From SAR86 cluster bacterium (GTDB lineage: Bacteria; Pseudomonadota; Gammaproteobacteria; Pseudomonadales; Azotimanducaceae): DNA of 13,610 nucleotides. Shown here in pieces: positions 1 through 8,300 of this stretch. The notes beneath the pieces are model-generated. The model saw only the letters and a program-made list of their open reading frames with translations, made no database searches and was not told where the DNA came from. The translations under genes were made by a program, and so were the position numbers. The stretch is taken from the NCBI GenBank assembly GCA_013204195.1, contig JABMOJ010000580.1, positions 1 through 13,610 of the forward strand, in the 5' to 3' direction. The first letter of the stretch is position 1; each line of letters opens with the position of its first letter.

Positions 1-1
1 G

Positions 2-301
2 AATATCGTTGCTGCCGGTCTGGCTGATCGCTGTGAAATTCAAATTTCCTATGCCATCGGCGTCGCCGAACCGACTTCCATCAGCATAGAGACCTTCGGC
101 ACGGGCAAACTGCCTGACCATGAAATCGAATTACTGGTCAGAGAACACTTTGATCTGCGACCCAAGGGTTTGATTGCCATGCTCGACCTGAAACGGCCGA
201 TTTATCTGGCCACTGCAGCCTACGGCCATTTTGGTCGAGAAGAGCCCAATTTTACGTGGGAGCGCACCGACAAGGCTATTGATCTGGCCAAGGCGCTATA
301 A
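2..301 (+). CDS. metK: S-adenosylmethionine synthetase, C-terminal part (5' end outside window)
   Basis: The last 99 codons of MetK, ending in TAA at 299-301. MetK joins ATP and methionine to make S-adenosylmethionine in the cytoplasm. The visible part carries family hallmarks of the third repeat domain: the segment [18 protein letters not shown], a run ending in [17 protein letters not shown], and the C-terminal [19 protein letters not shown]. These match the enterobacterial and pseudomonad MetK tail closely. No truncation is seen at the C terminus. Its stop codon lies inside a 13-bp tandem repeat that fills much of the 40-bp gap to metF, so the two genes are probably co-transcribed. Identification is by recognition of conserved motifs. 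Confidence 0.95.
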   Translation, partial: NIVAAGLADRCEIQISYAIGVAEPTSISIETFGTGKLPDHEIELLVREHFDLRPKGLIAMLDLKRPIYLATAAYGHFGREEPNFTWERTDKAIDLAKAL

Positions 302-328
302 CAAGGCGCTATAACAAGGCACTATTAA
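290..328 (+). repeat. 13-bp tandem repeat, three copies, over metK stop and metF leader
   Basis: The unit AAGGCGCTATAAC occurs exactly twice (290-302 and 303-315) and is followed by a diverged third copy, AAGGCACTATTAA (316-328). The first copy encodes the last residues and stop of metK; the other two lie in the intergenic gap. The metF Shine-Dalgarno-like AGAAGG (328-333) begins directly after the array. A 13-bp period is not a multiple of three, so the array shifts frame and is not coding beyond metK. It looks like replication slippage; no regulatory role can be shown. Confidence 0.85.
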
Positions 329-341
329 GAAGGGCGCCACC

Positions 342-1184
342 ATGACATCACTCAGCCGACATCCGGTGCATTTTAGCTTCGAGTTCGCAGCGCCCAAGTC
401 CGATGAGGCGCTGGCGAAACTGGCGAAGACTCACGAGCGCCTTCAGGCGCTCAACCCGCACTTCTTTTCCGTCACCTACGGGGCTGGCGGCTCAACCCGG
501 GATGGCACTCGGCAAGCGGTGCTGGATATCAGCGCGGCGGGCTCGAACGTGGCCCCTCATCTGTCTTTCGGTGGCGACTCTGCGACTAAAATTGCGGCAC
601 TGCTACACGACTATCAAGCCGCTGGTATCAATCGAGTGGTTGCCCTGCGCGGCGATATCCCGTCGGGAATGGGCTCGGTCAAGCTGACCTATGCGAATGA
701 CCTGGTGAGCTTTATTCGCGAGCAAACGGGGGATCACTTTCATATCGAAGTCGCGGCCTATCCGGAAATTCACCCCGACTCTCGTAGTGTTGAAGCGGAC
801 TTGGCGTATTTCAAAGCCAAGGTCGATGCCGGTGCCAACAGCGCCATCACCCAATACTTTTACAACGCCGAGGCCTACTTTCGCTTCATCGATGCGTGCG
901 ACAAATTGGCCATCTCGATTCCTATTGTGCCCGGGATTATGCCGATCACTAATTACCAAACCCTGGTCAGGTTCTCAGATACTTGCGGCGCGGATATTCC
1001 TCGCTGGATCAGAAAAAATCTCGAGTCCTATCAGGACGATCCAGAAAGCCTCAAGGCCTTTGGCGAAGAAGTGGTCACTCGCCTGTGCCAGCAACTGCTG
1101 GATGCGGGCGCGCCAGGGTTGCATTTCTATACCCTGAACCAATCTGGACCCACCCTCAAACTGTGGCGCAATCTCGGCCTTTAA
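342..1184 (+). CDS. metF: 5,10-methylenetetrahydrofolate reductase
   Basis: A 280-residue cytoplasmic flavoprotein that reduces 5,10-methylene-THF to 5-methyl-THF, the methyl donor for homocysteine remethylation to methionine. E. coli MetF has 296 residues. Family motifs seen: FSFEF near the N terminus, with Glu14 at the place of the catalytic Glu; SVTYGAGGSTRDGT (about 43-56); ALRGDIP with Asp105, equivalent to the flavin-tuning Asp of E. coli; AAYPEIHPDS (about 138-147); ITQYFYNAEAYFRFID (about 169-184); and PIVPGIMPITNY. The usual FEFFPPK signature reads FEFAAPK here. The ATG at 342 has an AGAAGG ribosome site 8 nt upstream. It follows metK by 40 bp and precedes rsmE by 18 bp, consistent with one operon for methyl-group supply and use. 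ahcY, often near metF in related bacteria, is not present between metK and metF. Confidence 0.95.
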   Translation: MTSLSRHPVHFSFEFAAPKSDEALAKLAKTHERLQALNPHFFSVTYGAGGSTRDGTRQAVLDISAAGSNVAPHLSFGGDSATKIAALLHDYQAAGINRVVALRGDIPSGMGSVKLTYANDLVSFIREQTGDHFHIEVAAYPEIHPDSRSVEADLAYFKAKVDAGANSAITQYFYNAEAYFRFIDACDKLAISIPIVPGIMPITNYQTLVRFSDTCGADIPRWIRKNLESYQDDPESLKAFGEEVVTRLCQQLLDAGAPGLHFYTLNQSGPTLKLWRNLGL

Positions 1185-1202
1185 CTTGTATCGAATCAGC
1201 CT

Positions 1203-1985
1203 ATGCGCCAATCAAGAGTGTTTGTTCAGCAGGAACTTGGCGCCGGGCTTCGCATCGATCTCGACAGTACTACCAGCCACTACCTGAAGAATGTCCTGCG
1301 CGTCAGCCTCGACACTAAGGTGGTGCTCTTTAATGGATCAGGCGGCGAATATCAGGGTGCCGTTGTCGCTCTAGGCAAATCTCAGGTGTCCATCCAGCTC
1401 GGCAGCTTTGAGCCCATTGACCGATGCTCGCCAGTCCAAATCCAGCTGGGTCTGTGTATCACCAAACGCGAGGCGATGGATACCGCCGTACAAATGGCCA
1501 CTGAACTGGGCGTCAACCAGATCCAGCCCCTGTACTCCGAACACACCCATGTCGCCCGGCAGGCAGCGGCAAAACGCGCTGGCCATTGGCAACAAATCGT
1601 CTACAGCGCTTGTGAGCAATGTGGCTTGAATCGCCCACCGGCATTGCGCCCGGTTGAAGAATTGAGCGCTTGGCTGACGCAGACAGATGCCGACCTTAAA
1701 CTCATCGCTGATCCCAGCGGCCAGGCCAATTTGCTGAACCTGAGTGTAACGCCCACCAGCATTGCCGTCTTGATCGGGCCTGAAGGTGGATTTTCAGCGC
1801 AGGAACTCGATGATGCTCGCCAGCAGGGGTTCATTGTCGTGGGCTTGGGTCCTAGAATTTTGCGTGCGGCGCACGCTCCGGCAACCGTCATAGGACTGTT
1901 GCAGGCGCGATTTGGGGATCTACAGCACGGTCTCGAAAGCAATGAGGTCAACCTGGGCCTCGATATAGTCCACATCGGGGATTGA
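1203..1985 (+). CDS. rsmE: 16S rRNA (uracil-1498-N3)-methyltransferase, with short C-terminal extension
   Basis: A 260-residue SPOUT-class (trefoil-knot) methyltransferase that uses S-adenosylmethionine to methylate U1498 of 16S rRNA. The N-terminal PUA-like domain begins MRQSRVFVQQELGAG, matching the family start, so ATG 1203 is chosen although no strong ribosome site precedes it. The knot motifs are IGPEGGFS (about 191-198) and LGPRILR (215-221). Family members usually continue with T-E-T after this motif; here residues 222-224 are A-A-H. Family proteins end just after RFGDL (236-240). This frame continues for about 20 more residues, and those codons are antisense to the 3' end of chpC (66-bp tail-to-tail overlap). 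It follows metF by 18 bp. In P. aeruginosa rsmE likewise lies beyond the chp genes, which supports the identity. Confidence 0.93.
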   Translation: MRQSRVFVQQELGAGLRIDLDSTTSHYLKNVLRVSLDTKVVLFNGSGGEYQGAVVALGKSQVSIQLGSFEPIDRCSPVQIQLGLCITKREAMDTAVQMATELGVNQIQPLYSEHTHVARQAAAKRAGHWQQIVYSACEQCGLNRPPALRPVEELSAWLTQTDADLKLIADPSGQANLLNLSVTPTSIAVLIGPEGGFSAQELDDARQQGFIVVGLGPRILRAAHAPATVIGLLQARFGDLQHGLESNEVNLGLDIVHIGD

Positions 1986-2396
1986 GACGACCAGATTGCC
2001 ATATCTGACTTTCAGCACCTCCGTCATCGCAATCTCATCAGCGGCATCCAACAGCTCATCGTCATCAATCATCACCCGCTGTGGCTGTGCCTGCGCCACC
2101 AACGCGTAGTAGCGAAAGCCTTGCCAGTCCCCCAACGCTCGCACCACAACTAAGCTGGCAGACGAGACACTGACGAGGGAAAAACTCGCGCGCTTGATCG
2201 TCAGCATCTCGAAAGACACAACCGGAACCTGTTCACCACGCCAAGCCAGCAAACCAATAAACCAATCAGGTGTGTCTTGTACCCGTTGCAGCGGCTCATA
2301 GGGGATAATCTCGGCCACGCTCACTTCTGGGAGTAAGATCGTGCTCTTCTGTAACGGAATCACGTAGGTTGATAATGCTTCAGTCTGATGACTCAT
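1920..2396 (-). CDS. chpC: CheW-like chemotaxis adaptor of the Pil-Chp system, ChpC-like
   Basis: A 158-residue single-domain CheW-like protein. After a short leader, the CheW fold opens with STYVIPLQKSTILLPEVSVAEII and has the typical core PDWFIGLLAWRGEQVPVVSFEML (about 43-65), which fits the 'GLLAWRGEQVPLV' style of ChpC. CheW-type adaptors link receptors to the CheA-type kinase; in P. aeruginosa ChpC is thought to couple other receptors to ChpA, with PilI serving PilJ. The ATG at 2396-2394 overlaps the chpA stop as ATGA, indicating translational coupling, and an AGGA (2406-2403) stands 6 nt upstream. It is the last gene of the operon, and its 3' end overlaps the end of rsmE on the other strand. 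No chpB lies between chpA and this gene, and no chpD or chpE follows it. A generic second CheW is the alternative; position and sequence favour ChpC. Confidence 0.85.
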   Translation of the reverse strand: MSHQTEALSTYVIPLQKSTILLPEVSVAEIIPYEPLQRVQDTPDWFIGLLAWRGEQVPVVSFEMLTIKRASFSLVSVSSASLVVVRALGDWQGFRYYALVAQAQPQRVMIDDDELLDAADEIAMTEVLKVRYGNLVVSIPDVDYIEAQVDLIAFETVL

Positions 2397-5300
2397 AAGG
2401 ATTCCTGCCGAACTGTCTGGGCCGCCGCCAACACTTCTTCGATACTGCTCAATAAGCTTGCTTCTTGGAATGGCTTACCGAGGAAGCCGTTGACCCCGAG
2501 TGCTTTCGCCTGCTGCTGATGCTTTTCGCCGGTACGAGACGTGATCATGATAATCGGTAATGCCGTGAGGCGCTCATCCCGGCGCACCGAACGTAACACC
2601 TCAAAGCCGTCCATACGGGGCATTTCTATATCCAACAAGACAATATCCGGGTAGATGTCCTGCAACTGTCTTAGCGCATCGAGCCCATCTTTGGCCGTTA
2701 CCACCTCCCAGCCATGCCGCTCCATCAGCCTGGAGGTGACTTTCCTCACTGTCACAGAATCATCCACAATCATCACCGTTCTGACCGCGGTTTGCGGCTC
2801 AACCTTTTCCAGCTGCCGAGTCTCACCCTGCGCTTCGCCCGCATTGCGGACCAACGCCATAATGTCGAGGATGATGACAACACTGCCGTCGCCGAGCACG
2901 GTGGCGCCAGCAATGCCGGCAACGTCGCTGAGTTGTCGACCCAGGGTTTTAACCACCACTTCACGAGAACCAATCACTCGATCGACCTGCAGGGCGATGG
3001 CAGTATCACCGCTTCTCGCCAAAATTACCGGCAACGGCGCCAGTTGCCCCGCAAAGCTTGGGTCTTCGGAACGCGCCAGCATTTTTCCCATATACGCCAG
3101 ACGATAGGCTTGCCCGGCATATTCAAACATTGGCGCATCTGGCTGATAGTACGCTTCAAGCTCATAAGGGCTAACCCGCACGATACCTTCAATCGTGTTC
3201 AGCGGCACCGCATAGGTCTCTTCTTTGACCACCACCATCAACGCACGATTAATCGACACGGTGAAAGGAATACGAATAATAAACTGCGTACCCTGGCCTT
3301 CGGCAGAGTCAATCGCCAGAGATCCGCCCAGTTGTTTGATCTCGCTATTGACCACATCCATGCCGACGCCGCGTCCGGATATCTGGGTCAATTTTGCCGC
3401 TGTGCTGAAACCCGCATGCATAATGAATTGCCTAACCTCGTGGTCAGAGATCGGCTCGCCAGCTTTGATTAGTCCTCTCTCGATGGCCTTAGCCTTCACC
3501 GCCGCGACATTAATCCCAGCACCATCATCACTGACCGTTAGGACCACATTGCCACCTTCACGCGATAATCGCAGGCTAATGCGGCCGATTTCCGGCTTAT
3601 TCGCCAACAGCCGCTGTTCCCTTGGCTCGATGCCGTGATCGACGGCATTACGCAGCATATGTTCAAGGGGCGCGACGATCCGCTCCAGAACATTTCGATC
3701 AAGCTCGCCTTCCATATTAAAAGCGTCAAAGCGGACTGATTTGCCAACTTCAGCACTGATCTGCCGAACAATTCGCCGCAATCGGGGTATGAGCCGCGCG
3801 AAGGGTACCATGCGCGTTCGGGTCAGGCCTTCCTGCAACTCGGCGCTGATACGCGCCTGCTGATGCAATAAAGTTTCAGTATCGCGACTCTTATTCAGTA
3901 GCGTCTCTTTAAGGTCCATCATGTCCGAGGAACTTTCATTCAATGCGCGCGAGATTTCTTGAAGCAGGGTATAGCGATCCATTTCAAGCTCATCGAAAGC
4001 GCTGTTACCCTCGCTAGCCAAGCGCTTGCCGAACACGGTCTCACGAAATTCGGTTTCAATATCCAGCAACCTGACTTGCTCTCGGATTCGTGCAATCGTA
4101 TCGGCCATTTCTCCGATAGCCCCGCCGAAGTCAGCGATAGTCTGTTCAATACGTCCTCGGGTAACGCTCGATTCTCCCGCCAAATTAATCAGCTGCTCAA
4201 GTAGATCAGATGCAACCCTAACCATTTCCGATGGCGGTTTCGACAGCGCCGTTCGATGATTAATGGCCTCCTGCGCAGGGGCAGGCGCGATGGCGGTCTC
4301 TGCCACCACTGTATTACTCTCAGCCGGCGCCAGGCCACTGGGGCCGGCTTCAGACGCGGCTGACTTGCGGCAGTTTTCTACTCGCCGCGCTAACTCGTCC
4401 CGCTGCGCGTTCAGGTCATGGTAGAAAGCATCGTCAACTGGCGCGCCGCTATACTCGTGACTGTTGAGAAAACTCTCAAGACCGTGGGCAAATTCACCCA
4501 AGCTGGTTAGTCCCGCGAGCCGAGCACCACCCTTGAGGGTATGTAGATATCGAAGCAACAACACCAACGGTTCTTTAGACTGCCGGTCCTCGCTCCAGTT
4601 ATGAATGCTCTGCTCAATAAGCTCCAGCAGCTCATCAGCCTCCTCGGTGAAGATCGCAAGAATCTCTTCGTCGATTTCTTCTGCCGTTTCCTCCTCAGTT
4701 TCGATGCTTTCCTTGGTGCCGGCACTCGGCGGCGACGTGGCCGCGACCACGAACTCAGAAGCAAGGCTCGAGCCTACCGTCGGCAAAGGCGCCGCCTGAT
4801 GACCCGCATCCCTCGCCCCATGGATCGTCGACGAGGCCAGGCTTTCAAGGCTCACCTGACCTGCCATATAGTCCTGGTACAATGCAACTCGGCGATTGAT
4901 TTCATCCAAGTGTTGATTCATTAACGCAAAAAACCCGTCATTCAAGTCAACACCGGTTTGCTTGCCATGCGCCAACAGCGTTTCCATCTCATGCGCCAAT
5001 TCACCCAACGCGTTGAGACCTGAAATTCTGGCCCCCCCTTTCAAGGTGTGCAGGTGTCGCAGCAGATCGTCCAGGTGCACGACGCTGCCGGTATCCGCGC
5101 TCCAATCCAGAAGGCTCTGATCAAGACTCTCGATTAGCTCTTCGGCTTCCTCAAGAAACAGAGGCAGAACATCCTCATCAACCGTATCTTCTGGTCCTCG
5201 TAGCGCTTCGCGCCCGAGGCTATCTGCGCTTGTAAGCGGCTCGGCGACCTGCTTGGCCGCCGAGACCGGGGTCGCTAGCTTGGCAAGCTTGGCAATCAAG

Positions 5301-8300
5301 CTCGGGGCGGGCTGGACAATCTGGCCGGCGACAACCTGATCAAACATGACGACCAGCGCTTCATGGGCTTCCACCAGCAACTCGACGGCCTCAACAGCCG
5401 GCTTTTTAGCCACGTTGGCGTAAACGCTCACTAATGCAACGATCAGGTCTAATAATCCATATTGGCCGAGTGCCTCGGCTTGAACCGCCATCTCGTCGAG
5501 CTCGGCCGCCAAGGTTTCTAAGCTGTCCTCATTCCAATTGCTGAGCGCTTCAGCCGGTCGACTGAGCAGCTCGGTGAATTTGAAATTAAACAAGGCTGGT
5601 CGTACGTCGGCATCGATGACGGCAGCGACATCATCTAGTAGATCTGCGACCCCCGGCAGGGTCGCACTTAGCACAGGAATATCTGTCAGGGCCCCACTGA
5701 TTAGCTCGGCAGCACGTCGGATCAGCGCATTCACCTGTGGCGTTGGCAGTCTGCCAGTATCCAGTAGACGCTGGGTCAGCGCTTCCAGGGGCGCCGCTAT
5801 CTGGACAATGGCATCAACTCCTGCCGCGCCAGCACTTCCCTTGAGGTTATGGAAGGCGGCGACGACAGCCGCTAGCCTGAATTCCGGGTTCGCCAGATAG
5901 GCACTGATCACCGCGAGCTTTGTTTGAGCCTCCTGAACAAAGATCTCAAGCAACGCCGGATATTCATGAGGAATGGCCACTGCTTCGATCTCAAGGGAAT
6001 CAATCTCTTCTAGGTTTTCGGCGTGACGCTCTTTCTCTAAAAGCTCCGTCTCTTGAAAATCTCCATCTTGAGTAGCTATCTGTTGAGTATCGGACTCGCC
6101 GGCATCCATATCCTCAATATTGCCCGCACCGACATTCAAGAGGCTATCCGCCAAAAACTGGAACGCCTCAACCCCCTCAGGCGAGACGGTCACATCCGAC
6201 ACTTCTGGCACTTCTGGCACTTCTGGCACTTCAAATAGACCTTGGTCACGGGCCGCTTCTGGCGCGAATTCGTCTGTCGTTCGCCACGGGGCTTCGTCTG
6301 CGACCATAGGCATGACTTCGGGGCCACTTTCAACATCTTCAGCCTGATTTATGCCGGCAGTGATTTCATCGCCAGGTAGTACTTCCGTCGGGGTGGCGTC
6401 GCGTGTCAGCGCTTCAGCTTGACTAACCAGGTCAGTGATTTCGAACGCCTGCTGAGCATTATTTTTAAACGCGGCAATGCCGGCAGGCATTCGCTCTATG
6501 ACCTGTTCAACGACGTCATAGACCGTCGGCGTGACCTGAAGAGAACCATCCAGCAATCGGTTCAGCAAGTTTTCGGTCGCCAAGGCGAGGTCGCCGATGA
6601 CCGTCGCGCCCACCATCCGACCACTGCCCTTCAGAGTATGAAAGCCCCGACGAACTTCCATCAGCGCCTCAGTGTTCTGCTCATCAGCGCGCCAATTAGT
6701 AAAGTATTGATCGATCGTCGCCAGGACTTCCTCGACTTCCTCGAAGAAGATATCCAAAATTTCATGATCCACAAGACTCTCTTCCTGGGGTTCATGCTGA
6801 CTCAATGGTTCCGCCAAAGAGACATTGATTGGCGTTTCGATGGGCGTTTCGATGGGCGTTTCGATGACGCCATCAGCAGAGAACTCATCCAGCAACTCAT
6901 CTTGCAGTTCGCCTTGAACATCCATCGGCGCGTCGAGGCGCCATTCACCCTCGTCTGCCTTGTTGACCTCGAGCGGCGGCGTCTGCGCATCAAGTGCACC
7001 GGATATTTCCACCTTCTGGCTGGGCACAGCCGGCAACACGGGGCTGTCGCGCATTGCGAGAACCCGCTCGACGTCATAGCCCAGTTTTGCCACCGCGGAC
7101 TCGGCAACCTCGATCATCTGCAGATAAGGATCAGAGGCACTTTCAAGTAATCTCTCAAGATAATAATCAATACTGGTAAGGGCATCTGCTAGATCGTCCA
7201 GCATCCTGGCGTCCGGCCGGGTTTCTGTCTCGATCAATGCCGATTCAACAAATACCGCACAGGCCAATAGCACGTTGGCAGATCGGTCCTGGTTCACCAT
7301 GGTAAGGCCACCACGCAAATCGCGCAGGTTTTGAGAGAGTCCCTCGAGTTTCCCTTGATCAAATTCTGCCGTGATGAAGTCCACCAGCACATCTCTGACC
7401 TGCGCCAAACTGTTGCGGGTCTCTCGAATCACTGTGGCCTGCGCTTCACCAATACTGCCCAATGCGGCTGCGCCAGCAGCCTTACCTCGAACGTCGCGCA
7501 AGGCACTGTCAATCTGCAAAAATGCCCGCGCCATCTCAATAAGCTGTTCATCCTGGGCCTCACCGGCCTGCTGCTCGATCTGCGCTATCATGGCCAGCTG
7601 CTGCAGCACAGCCTGGCGATGCTCATCTAAACCCACCACTGACAGGGTGCTCGCGATTTGCTGCAGCGCCGGCACCAAATCAAGGATCTCCTGCTTGCTT
7701 TTTGAGCCTGATCTCACATACAAATCAAGCTTGTCCGTGATATTGCTGAATTCCTCGATGAGAATATTAGCCACCGCCGCCAGGGTATCGTCATCGGGAC
7801 CAAAATTCGTATTAGAGGCTGGCGTTGTGGCGGGGCGAAACTTGGCTCTTGCCGCGCTGATTCCTGGCGTGGTTTTCGTCGCCAGCTGGACCCGAGTCAA
7901 GAGCTCATTACCCAGTTCAGCGGAGGCGCTGCCCAGCGCCTTGGCACCTTCATCAGCCAGCCGTTTGAGCTCTGCATCAATCGCTTTGAGCTCATTTATC
8001 AATACCATATCCAGCTTGAGCGCCCCGGCACTGACACCCTCAATGACGGCCAGGCCAAGCTCAAACAAATTCGCCATAGCGGAATCACCGGCTAGCTTAC
8101 CCAGGCGCGCCAGAACCTTGGCGAGCACCCCCAGGTTCTCCCGAGGGAGCTGTTTTTTCACCAAGCCCGTTAATGCTTGCCGATAATGCCCTCTCAACTT
8201 CTTCACCGTCGCCGCGCCCAGACCCGCCTCGAATGCGGCACGGTCATTTGCATCAGGCTCGACCGTAAACCAGGTCGACGCCGCCGGGTTTGACGGTGCA

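Noticed and set aside
302..341. Possible S-adenosylhomocysteine or S-adenosylmethionine riboswitch before metF
   Set aside because: The gap is only 40 bp and mostly tandem repeat; there is no room for a known riboswitch fold and no stem structure is visible.
1900..2000. Bidirectional terminator between the convergent rsmE and chpC genes
   Set aside because: The genes overlap and I find no GC-rich hairpin followed by a T-run in either direction.
2714..3472. Plus-strand open frame of 252 codons opposite the kinase and CheW part of chpA
   Set aside because: It is antisense to strongly conserved HATPase, CheW and receiver coding sequence and has no protein family signal.
6201..6864. Repeat arrays as CRISPR-like elements
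   Set aside because: Units are 9 and 12 bp, directly adjacent without spacers, and in frame in chpA; they are coding minisatellites.
6419..7150. Long plus-strand open frame opposite chpA (243 codons)
   Set aside because: It is antisense to a well supported coding region of chpA, shows no family motif, and its sequence is explained by chpA codon bias and linker repeats.
7371..8186. Plus-strand open frame of 271 codons opposite the chpA N-terminal half
   Set aside because: It is Ser/Ala-rich low-complexity translation typical of the antisense frame of an Ala/Leu/Glu-rich helical protein, with no recognisable domain.
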